Shown piece after piece: positions 17,209-26,854 of a DNA stretch of 64,000 nucleotides. Every line of letters starts with the position of its first letter. Position 1 is the stretch's first letter. Made by a program: the position numbers and the translations under genes. Source of the DNA: JAGXQV01 sp964527565 (GTDB lineage: Bacteria; Pseudomonadota; Gammaproteobacteria; Burkholderiales; Sulfuricellaceae); assembly GCA_964527565.1 (NCBI GenBank), contig CAZGOY010000006.1, positions 48,665 through 112,664 of the forward strand, in the 5' to 3' direction. The notes under the pieces are model-generated. The model had not been told where the DNA came from. It ran no database searches and worked only from the letters and a program-made list of their open reading frames with translations.

Positions 17209-17634
17209 ATGACGCAGATCGACTTCTACACCAACGCATCCGACCGTTGCCGCACCGCCTGTGCGCTGGCCGCCAAGGCCTACGGTCGCGGCCTGCGCAC
17301 CATGATCCTTTCCCCGGATGCCGCCACCAGCGCGCGCCTGGACGAGATGCTGTGGACCACCCCGGCGCTGGGCTTCATCCCGCATTGCCGCGCCGACGAC
17401 GCGCTGGCGGCGGTGACGCCCATCGTCATCGACCATCGCGGCGAGGACGTGACGCACGACGACGTGCTCATCAACCTGAGCGGCGAACGCCCGGCCTTTT
17501 TCAGCCGTTTCCAGCGCCTGCTGGAAATCGTCGGCGTGGATGACCACGACAAAGCCGCCGCGCGCGAACGCTGGCGCTTCTACCGCGAGCGTGGCTATCC
17601 CCTGGATAGCCACGATACCGGGCAAAAAACCTGA
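17209..17634 (+). CDS. holC: DNA polymerase III chi subunit
   Basis: A 141-aa protein that links the clamp loader to single-strand-binding protein. The N-terminal IDFYTNASDRCRTACALAAKAYGRGLRT and the VLINLSGERPAFFSRFQRLLEIV segment are typical chi sequences, ending in a helical ARERWRFYRERGY. The usual neighbour valS is not downstream. Instead the stop TGA shares one base with the ATG of a small acidic gene. Confidence 0.9.
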   Translation: MTQIDFYTNASDRCRTACALAAKAYGRGLRTMILSPDAATSARLDEMLWTTPALGFIPHCRADDALAAVTPIVIDHRGEDVTHDDVLINLSGERPAFFSRFQRLLEIVGVDDHDKAAARERWRFYRERGYPLDSHDTGQKT

Positions 17635-18122
17635 TGGAGCGCGGGATGGAGACGGAACTGCCGCCGGACGAGAGCGACGACCTGCTGGAAAAAGCCGATG
17701 CGCTGCTGAGAAGACACCAGCGGCAACCATTTCCGCAACCCAGGACTGCGGCCACGCCCCCTCCCGTCGAGCCTGCTGCGCCCTTTGCGGAGGTTTCCGC
17801 CGATGAATTGTTCGTGGAGGAATCCATCCGGGAGGATGCTTCCCCGGATGACATCCCGACACTGACCGATGTGGTCGAAACAGCGTCTGCCGCTTCCGCT
17901 GAAATTGCGCCACCCTTCGCCCTACCGGACGACCTCGAAGCGCGCCTCTACCACGAACTGGAATCGCGTATCGCGCCCCAGCTCACCGCCGCCTTCCAGC
18001 ACGCCCTCGCCGGGCTGCTGGATGAAGCGCGGCAGCAAATCGCTTTCGCCGTGCGCGAACACCTCAAACGGGATACGCAGCTCCCGGCGACCAATCCACG
18101 GGAAAAGTCCGGCTCTGGATAA
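17634..18122 (+). CDS. hypothetical acidic, Pro/Ala-rich protein downstream of holC
   Basis: 162 aa with no signal peptide or membrane segment. Residues 1-105 are acidic and Pro/Ala-rich and probably disordered. Residues about 108-155 form a predicted amphipathic helix (LEARLYHELESRIAPQLTAAFQ...). The start overlaps the holC stop by one base (TGATG). An ATG four codons later is also possible. Position suggests translation coupled to holC, but no function can be assigned. Confidence 0.7.
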   Translation: MERGMETELPPDESDDLLEKADALLRRHQRQPFPQPRTAATPPPVEPAAPFAEVSADELFVEESIREDASPDDIPTLTDVVETASAASAEIAPPFALPDDLEARLYHELESRIAPQLTAAFQHALAGLLDEARQQIAFAVREHLKRDTQLPATNPREKSGSG

Positions 18123-18199
18123 TGCCGCGAAACAGCCCCGGCGCCCACCTGCAAACGTTCATTTGCCCAAGTTATTCTTGCTTGGTGCCTAATGGATTA

Positions 18200-19129
18200 T
18201 CAAGGGGTTAGCAACTCCCTGGGAATCGGGAAAATCACGTTTTCCTCCACGCCGTCCAGCTCTTCCGCTTCCACACCTTCCAGTTCGCGCAGACGGTCGA
18301 TCACCTCCCGCACCAGCACCTCGGGGGCGGAAGCGCCGGCGGTGACGCCGATGCGGCGCTTGCCGCGCAACCATTCGGGGTCGATCTGCCCGGCGTTGTC
18401 GACCATCGTCGCAGAAACCCCGATGTTGCGCGCCACTTCGCGCAGGCGGTTGGAATTGGAACTGTTCGGCGAGCCGACCACGATCACGGCGTCGCATTCC
18501 CTGGCCAGCAGCTTGACCGCGTCCTGGCGGTTTTGCGTGGCATAGCAGACGTCGTCCTTTTTCGGCCCGACGATAGCCGGGAAGCGCCGCTTCAAAGCCG
18601 CCACCACGGCAGCGGCATCGTCCAGGGACAGGGTGGTCTGGGTGACGAAGGCCAGCCGGTTTTCATCCGCCACTTGCAGCTTGCCCACATCCTCCGGTTT
18701 TTCCACCAGGAACATGCCGTCTGCCGTCTGCCCCATGGTGCCTTCCACTTCGGGGTGGCCGCGATGGCCGATCATGATGACTTCGCGCCCCTGCGCGCGC
18801 ATGCGCGCCACTTCCAGATGCACCTTGGTCACCAGCGGACAGGTGGCGTCGAAGACTTTGAAGCCGCGCTCCGCCGCCTCCCGGCGCACCGCCTGGGAAA
18901 CGCCGTGGGCGCTGAAAATCAGCGTACTGCCGGGCGGCACTTCGGCGAGCTCTTCGATGAAAATGGCGCCTTTCCTGCGCAGCCCTTCCACCACGAAGGT
19001 GTTGTGCACCACTTCGTGACGCACGTAGATCGGGGCGCCGAACAGTTGCAGCGCACGCTCGACGATTTCGATGGCGCGATCCACCCCGGCGCAGAAGCCG
19101 CGAGGGTTGGCGAGTAATATCCGGATCAT
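18200..19129 (-). CDS. ispH: 4-hydroxy-3-methylbut-2-enyl diphosphate reductase
   Basis: Final enzyme of the MEP isoprenoid pathway, giving IPP and DMAPP with a [4Fe-4S] cluster. The three cluster cysteines are C13 (NPRGFCAGV), C97 (DATCPLV) and C195 (DDVCYATQNRQ). Substrate residues in VRHEVVHN, FSAHGVS, GHRGHPEVEGT and GSPNSSNSNRL are intact. The ATG giving MIRILLANPRGF fits the family. The 40 extra upstream codons in frame are not conserved. It is convergent with the holC operon and divergent from leuC. Confidence 0.95.
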   Translation of the reverse strand: MIRILLANPRGFCAGVDRAIEIVERALQLFGAPIYVRHEVVHNTFVVEGLRRKGAIFIEELAEVPPGSTLIFSAHGVSQAVRREAAERGFKVFDATCPLVTKVHLEVARMRAQGREVIMIGHRGHPEVEGTMGQTADGMFLVEKPEDVGKLQVADENRLAFVTQTTLSLDDAAAVVAALKRRFPAIVGPKKDDVCYATQNRQDAVKLLARECDAVIVVGSPNSSNSNRLREVARNIGVSATMVDNAGQIDPEWLRGKRRIGVTAGASAPEVLVREVIDRLRELEGVEAEELDGVEENVIFPIPRELLTP

Positions 19130-19257
19130 GGTACGGTGGCTTCCCCCAGAAAAAACCGTCATGGTAACCCGCTTTGATTTCCGGCAAAACGCCGCGCCCG
19201 TCTGTTCCGGCACCGGCGAATATGCAATAATTTCGACTTTTCCCGGCATTTTCCGTC

Positions 19258-20661
19258 ATGAGCGCGCAAACCCTTTACGACAAATTGTGGCAATCCCACG
19301 TGGTGCACGAGGAGGCCGACGGCACGGCGTTGCTGTACATTGACCGTCACCTCCTGCACGAGGTGACCAGCCCGCAGGCGTTTGAAGGTCTGCGCCTAGC
19401 CGGGCGCCAGCCGTGGCGTCTGTCTGCCAACTTGGCGGTGGCCGACCACAACGTGCCAACCAGCGGGCGCGCGCAAGGCATCGCCGATCCGGTTTCGCGC
19501 TTGCAGGTGGAAACGCTCGACGGCCATTGCGCGCATTTCGGCATCACCGAATTCAAGATGGACGACGTGCGCCAGGGCATCGTCCACGTCATCGGCCCGG
19601 AACAGGGCGCGACCCTGCCCGGCATGACGGTGGTGTGCGGAGACTCGCATACCAGCACGCACGGCGCCTTCGCCGCGCTGGCGCACGGCATCGGCACCAG
19701 CGAGGTGGAACACGTGCTGGCCACCCAGTGCCTGTTGCAGAAAAAATCCAAAACCCTACTGGTCAAGGTGGAGGGCGCTCTGGGGCGCGGCGTCACCGCC
19801 AAGGATGTCGCGCTGGCGGTCATCGGCAAAATCGGCACGGCAGGCGGCACGGGGTACGCCATCGAATTCGCGGGCAGCGCCATTCGCGGCCTCTCGATGG
19901 AGGGGCGCATGACCCTGTGCAATATGGCGATCGAGGCGGGAGCGCGTGCCGGCATGATTGCCGCAGACGACACCACCATTGACTATGTCAAAGGCCGTCC
20001 CTTTGCCCCGCAGGGCGCGCAGTGGGAGCAGGCGGTCGCTTACTGGAAAACCCTGGTGAGCGATGCGGGTGCCCGCTTCGATCTCACCGTGGAACTGGAT
20101 GCGGCGGCCATTTTTCCGCAAGTAACCTGGGGCACCTCCCCCGAAATGGTCACCACGGTGGATGGATGCGTGCCCGATCCGGCACGGGAAAGCGACCCGG
20201 TCAAACGTGGCGGCATGGAGCGGGCCCTGGCTTACATGGGCTTGCAGGCCAATACGCCGATGACGGAAATCTCGGTCGACAAGGTCTTCATCGGTTCCTG
20301 CACCAATTCGCGCATCGAGGACTTGCGCGCGGCAGCAGCCGTGGCGCAAGGCCGCCGCAAGGCCGCAGCCGTCAAGCAGGTGTTGGTGGTGCCGGGCTCC
20401 GGCTTGGTCAAGCAACAGGCCGAGGCGGAAGGGCTGGATAAAATTTTCATCGAAGCCGGTTTCGAATGGCGCGACCCCGGCTGCTCCATGTGCCTGGCGA
20501 TGAACGCCGACCGCCTGGAACCGGGTGAGCGTTGCGCCTCAACCTCCAACCGCAATTTCGAGGGCCGCCAGGGGCAGGGGGGGCGCACCCACCTGGTCAG
20601 CCCCGGAATGGCGGCGGCGGCGGCCATCGCCGGACATTTCGTGGACGTACGCAACTTTTGA
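19258..20661 (+). CDS. leuC: 3-isopropylmalate dehydratase large subunit
   Basis: Isomerises 2- to 3-isopropylmalate with LeuD. It is a 467-aa aconitase-fold protein. Cluster cysteines are in FIGSCTNSRIEDL and DPGCSMCLAMN. Also visible are the substrate motif CGDSHTSTHGAF and ADHNVPT. It opens the long biosynthetic superoperon. The ATG has no strong ribosome site. leuD is separated from it by a small lipoprotein gene. Confidence 0.96.
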   Translation: MSAQTLYDKLWQSHVVHEEADGTALLYIDRHLLHEVTSPQAFEGLRLAGRQPWRLSANLAVADHNVPTSGRAQGIADPVSRLQVETLDGHCAHFGITEFKMDDVRQGIVHVIGPEQGATLPGMTVVCGDSHTSTHGAFAALAHGIGTSEVEHVLATQCLLQKKSKTLLVKVEGALGRGVTAKDVALAVIGKIGTAGGTGYAIEFAGSAIRGLSMEGRMTLCNMAIEAGARAGMIAADDTTIDYVKGRPFAPQGAQWEQAVAYWKTLVSDAGARFDLTVELDAAAIFPQVTWGTSPEMVTTVDGCVPDPARESDPVKRGGMERALAYMGLQANTPMTEISVDKVFIGSCTNSRIEDLRAAAAVAQGRRKAAAVKQVLVVPGSGLVKQQAEAEGLDKIFIEAGFEWRDPGCSMCLAMNADRLEPGERCASTSNRNFEGRQGQGGRTHLVSPGMAAAAAIAGHFVDVRNF

Positions 20662-20673
20662 GCAGAGGGTGAC

Positions 20674-20832
20674 ATGACACTGAAAAAGCCAATTTTGGCG
20701 AAGGCGGCGCAGGTTCTGCTGTTAACGGCATTTGCCGCGGGCGTTGCCGGTTGCAACACCGTGCAGGGCATCGGCAAGGATCTCAAGGATGGCGGCAAGG
20801 CCATCGAAAAAGCGGCGGCAGACGCTAGGTAA
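20674..20832 (+). CDS. entericidin-like small lipoprotein
   Basis: A 52-aa reading frame starting at an ATG preceded by GAGGGTGAC. It has a basic N-terminus, a hydrophobic core and a lipobox VAGC with the lipidated Cys at residue 27. The mature part NTVQGIGKDLKDGGKAIEKAA is the characteristic amphipathic helix of the entericidin EcnA/EcnB family, whose members act as bacteriolytic toxin or antidote lipoproteins in enterobacteria. It sits in the gap between leuC and leuD. Its role here is unknown. Confidence 0.88.
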   Translation: MTLKKPILAKAAQVLLLTAFAAGVAGCNTVQGIGKDLKDGGKAIEKAAADAR

Positions 20833-20839
20833 ACAAACT

Positions 20840-21478
20840 ATGGAAGCCTTTACCAAACTGGATGGCCTGGTGGCGCCGCTGGATCGCGCCAACGTCGATA
20901 CCGATGCCATCATCCCCAAGCAATTCCTCAAATCCATCAAGCGTAGCGGCTTCGGCCCCAACCTGTTCGACGAATGGCGCTATCTCGACCACGGCGAACC
21001 GGGCCAGGATTGCCGCAATCGTCCGCTGAACCGCGATTTCGTGCTCAATCACCCGCGCTATCAGGGCGCGCGGATTTTGCTGGCACGCGAGAATTTCGGC
21101 TGCGGCTCAAGCCGCGAGCACGCGCCGTGGGCCCTGCTGGATTACGGCTTCCGCGCGGTGGTGGCCCCGAGCTTTGCCGACATCTTTTTCAACAACTGTT
21201 TCAAAAACGGCATTCTGCCCATCGTGCTGGACGCCGCCGACGTCGATCAACTGTTCCGCGAAACGCTTGCCGCAGAAGGTTACCGCCTGTCCGTGGACCT
21301 CGCGGCGCAAACCGTGACCACCCCTTCCGGCCAGGCGTTTTCCTTCGCCGTGGATGAATTCCGCAAGTATTGCCTGCTCAACGGTTTCGACGACATCGGC
21401 CTGACCTTGCGCCACGCCGACAAGATCAAGACCTATGAAGAAAAGCGGCGTTTGGCGGAGCCGTGGGTGTTTGCCTGA
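20840..21478 (+). CDS. leuD: 3-isopropylmalate dehydratase small subunit
   Basis: 212-aa partner of LeuC supplying the swivelling domain. Hallmarks include NVDTDAIIPKQFLKSIKRSGFG, ARENFGCGSSREHAPWAL and FFNNCFKNGILPI. The chosen ATG follows the stop of the small lipoprotein gene by 7 bp. The frame is open further upstream but overlaps that gene and lacks conservation. Confidence 0.96.
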   Translation: MEAFTKLDGLVAPLDRANVDTDAIIPKQFLKSIKRSGFGPNLFDEWRYLDHGEPGQDCRNRPLNRDFVLNHPRYQGARILLARENFGCGSSREHAPWALLDYGFRAVVAPSFADIFFNNCFKNGILPIVLDAADVDQLFRETLAAEGYRLSVDLAAQTVTTPSGQAFSFAVDEFRKYCLLNGFDDIGLTLRHADKIKTYEEKRRLAEPWVFA

Positions 21479-21509
21479 AAATTCCATTTACATCAGCAGG
21501 ATTTATAAA

Positions 21510-22574
21510 ATGAAAATCGCAGTATTGCCGGGTGACGGCATCGGCCCGGAAATTGTTGCGCAGGCCAGCAAGGTGTTGCAGGCGCTGTCGCGCGACGGCC
21601 TGAAAATGGACATGGAAGAAGCCCCCATCGGCGGCGCCGGTTACGACGCGGCGGGCGACCCGCTGCCGGCAGCGACGCTCAAGCTGGCGCAGGAAGCCGA
21701 TGCCGTGCTGCTGGGCGCGGTCGGCGGCTGGCAATACGACACCCTGCCGCGCCCGATGCGCCCGGAACAGGGGCTGCTGCGCATCCGCAAGGAACTTGGC
21801 CTGTTCGCCAACCTGCGCCCGGCACTGCTCTATCCCGAATTGGCCGCCGCTTCCACGCTCAAGCCGGAAGTGGTCTCCGGCCTGGACATCATGATCGTGC
21901 GCGAGCTGACCGGCGACATCTATTTCGGCCAGCCGCGCGGCGTGCATACGCTGGCCAGCGGCGAGCGCGAAGGCTTCAACACCATGCGCTATTCGGAATC
22001 GGAAATCCGCCGCATCGGCCATGTCGCCTTCGGCATCGCCATGAAGCGCAACCGCAAGGTGTGCTCGGTGGACAAGGCCAACGTGCTGGAAACCACTGAA
22101 CTGTGGCGCCAGGTGATGATCGAAATCGCCAGGGACTACCCGGAAGTCGAGCTGACGCACATGTACGTCGATAACGCCGCCATGCAACTGGTGCGCGCGC
22201 CCAAGCAGTTCGACGTGATGGTCACCGGCAACATCTTCGGCGACATTCTCTCGGACGAAGCCTCCATGCTGACCGGCTCGATCGGCATGTTGCCCTCCGC
22301 CTCGCTCGATGCCAACAACAAGGGCATGTACGAACCCAGCCACGGTTCCGCGCCGGACATCGCCGGCAAGGACATCGCCAACCCGCTCGCCACCATTCTC
22401 TCGGCAGCGATGATGATGCGCTACACTTTCAACGACGAGACCACGGCGCAACGTATCGAGAACGCAGTGAAGCAGGTGCTGGCCAAGGGGCTGCGCACTG
22501 CCGACATATACGTCGAGGGCACGAAAAAAGTCACGTGCAGTGAAATGGGCGATGCGGTCGTCGCGGCGCTGTAG
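21510..22574 (+). CDS. leuB: 3-isopropylmalate dehydrogenase
   Basis: 354-aa NAD-dependent oxidative decarboxylase giving 2-oxoisocaproate. Visible motifs: MKIAVLPGDGIGPEIV, GAVGGWQYD, the RELTGDIYFGQPRG substrate loop, and the C-terminal NIFGDILSDEASML...HGSAPDIAGK typical of IMDH/ICDH enzymes. The ATG follows AGGA at 8 nt. Part of the leuCDB-asd run. Confidence 0.96.
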   Translation: MKIAVLPGDGIGPEIVAQASKVLQALSRDGLKMDMEEAPIGGAGYDAAGDPLPAATLKLAQEADAVLLGAVGGWQYDTLPRPMRPEQGLLRIRKELGLFANLRPALLYPELAAASTLKPEVVSGLDIMIVRELTGDIYFGQPRGVHTLASGEREGFNTMRYSESEIRRIGHVAFGIAMKRNRKVCSVDKANVLETTELWRQVMIEIARDYPEVELTHMYVDNAAMQLVRAPKQFDVMVTGNIFGDILSDEASMLTGSIGMLPSASLDANNKGMYEPSHGSAPDIAGKDIANPLATILSAAMMMRYTFNDETTAQRIENAVKQVLAKGLRTADIYVEGTKKVTCSEMGDAVVAAL

Positions 22575-22608
22575 TTTTGGCTATTGAATAAATATAAGGA
22601 TCAGGAAA

Positions 22609-23721
22609 ATGATGAAAGTAGGTCTGGTTGGCTGGCGCGGCATGGTGGGCTCGGTGCTGATGCAACGCATGCGCGATGAAAACGATTTTGCGGTGATCGA
22701 CCCGGTGTTCTTCACCACCTCCAATCCGGGCGGCAAGGGGCCGGACATCGGCAAGGAGGTGCCGCCACTCAAGGATGCGAAAGACATCGCTGAACTCAAG
22801 GCGATGGACGCCATCATCTCAGCCCAAGGCGGCGACTACACCAAGGAAGTCTACGAGCCGTTGCGCGCCGCAGGCTGGAAGGGCTACTGGATTGACGCGG
22901 CCTCCGCCCTGCGCATGAAGAGCGATGCCATCATCATCCTCGACCCGGTAAATCGCAACGTCATCCAGGACGGCCTCGCCAAGGGAGTAAAGACTTACGT
23001 TGGCGGCAACTGTACCGTCAGCCTGATGCTGATGGCCATCGGTGGCCTGTTCGACAAGGGCTTGGTCGAATGGATTTCCCCGATGACCTACCAGGCTGCC
23101 TCCGGCGCCGGCGCTCGCAACATGCGCGAACTGATCCGGCAAATGGGCGCGGTCAACGGCGAAGTCGAGGCGCTGGTGGACGATCCGGCTTCGGCGATCC
23201 TGGAAATCGACCGCAAGGTGGCCGATTTCCTGCGCTCCGACCGTTACCCGCTCGATGCTTGGCCAGTGCCGCTGGCCGGCTCGCTGATTCCGTGGATCGA
23301 CGTGCAACTGGAATCCGGCCAGAGCAAGGAAGAATGGAAGGCGCAGGTCGAATGCAACAAGATCCTCGGCCGCTCCGACAATCCGGTTCCCATCGACGGA
23401 CTGTGCGTGCGCATCGGCGCGATGCGCTGCCATAGCCAGGCGTTGACTATCAAGATGACCCAGGACGTGCCGCTGGATGAAATTCACGGCATCATCAAGG
23501 CGCACAACGACTGGGTGAAAGTGGTACCCAACGACCGCGAGATCACCATGAAGGAACTTACGCCCGCCGCCGTCACCGGCACGCTGACGGTGCCGGTGGG
23601 ACGCATGCGCAAGCTCAACATGGGCCCGCAATACCTGTCCGCCTTTACCGTCGGCGACCAGTTGCTGTGGGGAGCAGCCGAACCGTTGCGCCGCATGCTG
23701 CGCATCCTGGTGGAAGCGTGA
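22609..23721 (+). CDS. asd: aspartate-semialdehyde dehydrogenase
   Basis: 370-aa enzyme reducing aspartyl phosphate on the route to lysine, threonine, methionine and diaminopimelate. It opens with VGLVGWRGMVGSVLMQRM for NADP binding. The catalytic Cys is in VGGNCTVSLMLMAIGGLF, the gammaproteobacterial-type form. Two adjacent ATGs are possible, and AAGGA and AGGA upstream serve either. It lies 34 bp after leuB. Confidence 0.96.
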   Translation: MMKVGLVGWRGMVGSVLMQRMRDENDFAVIDPVFFTTSNPGGKGPDIGKEVPPLKDAKDIAELKAMDAIISAQGGDYTKEVYEPLRAAGWKGYWIDAASALRMKSDAIIILDPVNRNVIQDGLAKGVKTYVGGNCTVSLMLMAIGGLFDKGLVEWISPMTYQAASGAGARNMRELIRQMGAVNGEVEALVDDPASAILEIDRKVADFLRSDRYPLDAWPVPLAGSLIPWIDVQLESGQSKEEWKAQVECNKILGRSDNPVPIDGLCVRIGAMRCHSQALTIKMTQDVPLDEIHGIIKAHNDWVKVVPNDREITMKELTPAAVTGTLTVPVGRMRKLNMGPQYLSAFTVGDQLLWGAAEPLRRMLRILVEA

Positions 23722-23794
23722 TCCCAAACAATCCATTAGTCGGGATGATTGCAACACACAATGTTACGGTGGCAATTGCAGGTTTAAGTTTAGC

Positions 23795-23833
23795 TTGCAT
23801 CCCTAACTGCATGATGTTATTTTAATTAACATC
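23795..23833 (+). promoter_or_regulatory. candidate fimV promoter with an overlapping 21-bp palindrome
   Basis: TTGCAT (23795-23800) and TATTTT (23818-23823) are 17 bp apart. Overlapping the -10 is a perfect palindrome GATGTTA-N7-TAACATC (23813-23833), AT-rich and too weak as a terminator because no T tract follows. It could be an operator. The region lies in the 133-bp gap between asd and fimV, the widest gap inside the superoperon. Confidence 0.45.
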
Positions 23834-23854
23834 AATAAAAGTATCGAGGGTGGC

Positions 23855-26854
23855 GTGGTGCGCAAAACTATCATCAGTGCGTTGATCGGTGCCGGCGTTC
23901 TGTTTGCAGCGCCGGCTGCGTACGCCGTTGGAATTGGCAAGCTGACCGTGCTGTCCGGGCTCGGACAACCCTTCCGCGGTGAAATCGAACTGCTGGCGGT
24001 GGAACGCAGCGAGGAAGGTTCGCTTGCTGCCCGGCTGGCGTCTCCCGAAATATTCCAGCAAGCCAAAGTAGAACGTTCCGGCGCCCTGTTGTCCTTGCGT
24101 TTCGACGTTGCGCAGAAACAGAATGGTCAGTGGTTCATCAAGCTGAGCAGCCAGAACCCCATCAACGAACCCTTTCTTGACATTCTGGTTGAGGTCAACT
24201 GGCCATCCGGCAAGTTGCTGCGCGAATACACCATTCTACTCGACCCGCCGGGCCTAGCCGCGCAGCAACCGCCCGCCCCCCCGCTGGAAGTACCCGCCGC
24301 GACGGCATCGACGCCTATTGCTGATGAAGTGAAGGCGGGAGCCCCCGGAGACGTGCTCGCCGGCAAGACGAAAAAGCCGCCCAAAAGCGAACCCCAACCG
24401 CTCGCACAGAGGGAATATGGTCCGGTGAAATCCGGCGACACCTTGACCAAGATTGCCGCCGCAGTAAAACCCGAAGGCGTAAACACCGAGCAAATGCTGG
24501 TGGCACTATTCCGCGCCAACCAGCAAGCGTTTTCCGGAAAAAACATGAATCGCCTGAAGACCGGGCAAATTCTGCGCATTCCCGACGCCACGGAACCGGG
24601 TTCCCCGACACCAGGCGAGGCGCTAAAGGAAATCCGCGCCCATACCGCCGACTGGAACGCCTACCGGCAAAAGCTGGCAGGCATGGTGGAAAGCTCACAG
24701 CCTGGGCATGAAGATGAAGCACGCCAAGCGGCAAGCGGCAAGATCACCACGGCAGTGGAAGACCAGCCGGGCACGCCGGAGACGGGAAAAGACGTGCTCA
24801 AGCTGTCACGTAGCGAAAGCGTTGGCGGAAAACCGGGAAAGAGCGCGGCACAGGACGACGCCATCGCTCACGAAAAAGCACTGCGGGAAGCCAATCAGCG
24901 TATCGCCGAGCTTGAAAAAAACATCAAGGACATGCAGCGCCTGCTGGAGATCAACAGCCGCACCCTCTCCGAGAAGCCAACCGGCAAACCCGCCGAGGCT
25001 ACTCCCCCAGAGCAGCCGGCCAAACCCGCCGAGACAGCGGCCCCCGTTTCATCCGTGGAAAGCACTCCTCCCGCGGTGGAGGCCACGGAGAAGGAAGCAC
25101 CCAAACCGAAACCCAAGGTCGTTTCCCTGCAACCAAAGCCGGAGGATGCACCAGCGCCTTCAATTCTTGACGAACTGCTGGGCAACCCGCTTGCGCTAGC
25201 TGGTGGTGCCCTCGTTGCCTTGCTGGGCGGTTTGTTTGGCGCGCGCGCATTGGCCACACGCCGCAAATCCGGCGGCAAGAGCAAGACCGGGCGCGGCGCG
25301 GCAGCGGACCAGCGTACCGAGCCCGACACGGCGGAACTGGCTGCCGTCGCGGCAAATTTTTCTGCTGGGCTGACCGACTTCACCCAAACCGGCATGGGCA
25401 GTATCGATACCGCTGACGTCGACCCCATTGCCGAAGCCGAGGTGTATATGGCCTATGGCCGCGACGTACAGGCCGAAGAAATTCTGCGCGAAGCCATGGT
25501 ACATGACCCGCAGCGCCATGAAATTCACCTTAAACTGCTGGAAATCTATGCAGGACGCAAGGACAAAGGCTCTTACGAGGCATTGGCTCGCCAGCTTTAC
25601 GTCACTACTGGCGGCACCCCCGACCCTGACTGGGAAAAAGCTGCCGCAATGGGGCGTGAACTGGACGCTACCAACCCCCTTTATGGCGACTCCGACGCTG
25701 CCATACCGGAAACTGGTGCGGCAGATGCGCCATTCGCGGAAATGCTGTTCGGCGAAAAACAGGAGGCCGTGGATGCCTCGCCCGACCTGGATTTCAACCT
25801 CGACAGCGCCAACCAGGAAGCGGGTGGCGCCATGGACATGCCCCTGGAGGGGGTGCCAGGTGAGGAACAAGTCGAAGAACTGGCGGCAGACCTCGACTTC
25901 AATCTGGAGGCGGAAGCACCTGTGTCCGATACGGATCAGGCGATGCCTGAAACCGGGGCGAACGATGCAGTAAACACGCTTGATTTCGATCTGGAAATGC
26001 CCGCATTCCAGCCGGAAGAGCCGGGTAGCGAACCTGCCGCCGAGGAAAATTTGATCGATTTCGATCTGGGTGCGCCCTCACCGCAACCTGAGGCACTACA
26101 ACCCGAACCGGTCCCGGAACCAGAAGTGGCAATGGCAGAATCGGGGGTGGACGAGCATATGCTCAATTTCGACCTGGAAATGCCGACCGGGATTGTACAA
26201 AAAAGTGCTGCTGAGGCGCCGTCAGAACCCTCAGTGCCGGAAAACGCTCCTTCCGCAGAAGAATCAGCCGATTTCCCGTTGGATATCGACTTCCCTCTGG
26301 AAGAAACCGAAGAACCTCATGCACCGGAGCCCGCCGTCGAAGAAATTGATGCGCAACCGGTAGGAGATTTTTCCGAAACCATGCTGCTCGACCTTGCCAC
26401 GCTGGAGCCGGAAGCGCCTCCGGCGCCGCCCGCCGAGGAATCCCCAGCCGCTGCCGAAACCGCGCCTGAACCGGCTGTCTTTGAGGAAGAGCACGAGTCC
26501 ATCCTGATTCCGCCGCCGCCGGCAATGAGCGACGAAGCCATGCTCGATTTCGATTTCACCGTGGGCGAGGAAACGCCGTCAGAGGAAGACGAAGCGCAGC
26601 AATCGACCGCCCCCAACATCGACTTGTCTGACATCAGCCTCGATCTGGACGAATCCGCCAAGAAGACTGAAGCCACACCAGCAGCTGAAGATAGCGCGCG
26701 TTTCCTGGAAACCGCCACCAAGCTTGACTTGGCGAAAGCCTACATGGAAATGGGCGACAAGGAAGGCGCGCGTGAAATCCTTCAGGAAGTCCTGCAGGAA
26801 GGCTCCGACGAACAACAGGAAGACGCCGGAAAACTGCTGGCCCAGCTTGACTGA
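23855..26854 (+). CDS. fimV: FimV-family polar LysM membrane protein
   Basis: 999 aa. Signal peptide (1-24), the conserved FimV N-terminal domain (VGIGKLTVLSGLGQPFRGEIELL), a periplasmic LysM peptidoglycan-binding module (188-243), a short coiled coil near 335-365, one membrane helix near 430-460 and a long acidic cytoplasmic part with repeated LDFNL/FDLEMP motifs. It ends in the conserved FimV C-terminal helical motif (KLDLAKAYMEMGDKEGAREIL). FimV proteins act as polar hubs for type IV pili, twitching and cAMP signalling. Starts at GTG 23855. Its place between asd and truA is conserved in beta- and gammaproteobacteria. Confidence 0.93.
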   Translation: MVRKTIISALIGAGVLFAAPAAYAVGIGKLTVLSGLGQPFRGEIELLAVERSEEGSLAARLASPEIFQQAKVERSGALLSLRFDVAQKQNGQWFIKLSSQNPINEPFLDILVEVNWPSGKLLREYTILLDPPGLAAQQPPAPPLEVPAATASTPIADEVKAGAPGDVLAGKTKKPPKSEPQPLAQREYGPVKSGDTLTKIAAAVKPEGVNTEQMLVALFRANQQAFSGKNMNRLKTGQILRIPDATEPGSPTPGEALKEIRAHTADWNAYRQKLAGMVESSQPGHEDEARQAASGKITTAVEDQPGTPETGKDVLKLSRSESVGGKPGKSAAQDDAIAHEKALREANQRIAELEKNIKDMQRLLEINSRTLSEKPTGKPAEATPPEQPAKPAETAAPVSSVESTPPAVEATEKEAPKPKPKVVSLQPKPEDAPAPSILDELLGNPLALAGGALVALLGGLFGARALATRRKSGGKSKTGRGAAADQRTEPDTAELAAVAANFSAGLTDFTQTGMGSIDTADVDPIAEAEVYMAYGRDVQAEEILREAMVHDPQRHEIHLKLLEIYAGRKDKGSYEALARQLYVTTGGTPDPDWEKAAAMGRELDATNPLYGDSDAAIPETGAADAPFAEMLFGEKQEAVDASPDLDFNLDSANQEAGGAMDMPLEGVPGEEQVEELAADLDFNLEAEAPVSDTDQAMPETGANDAVNTLDFDLEMPAFQPEEPGSEPAAEENLIDFDLGAPSPQPEALQPEPVPEPEVAMAESGVDEHMLNFDLEMPTGIVQKSAAEAPSEPSVPENAPSAEESADFPLDIDFPLEETEEPHAPEPAVEEIDAQPVGDFSETMLLDLATLEPEAPPAPPAEESPAAAETAPEPAVFEEEHESILIPPPPAMSDEAMLDFDFTVGEETPSEEDEAQQSTAPNIDLSDISLDLDESAKKTEATPAAEDSARFLETATKLDLAKAYMEMGDKEGAREILQEVLQEGSDEQQEDAGKLLAQLD

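Noticed and set aside
15646..17913. A 755-codon minus-strand frame opposite pepA and holC.
   Set aside because: It is an antisense shadow of high-GC coding DNA with His/Gly-rich composition, no ribosome site and no domain.
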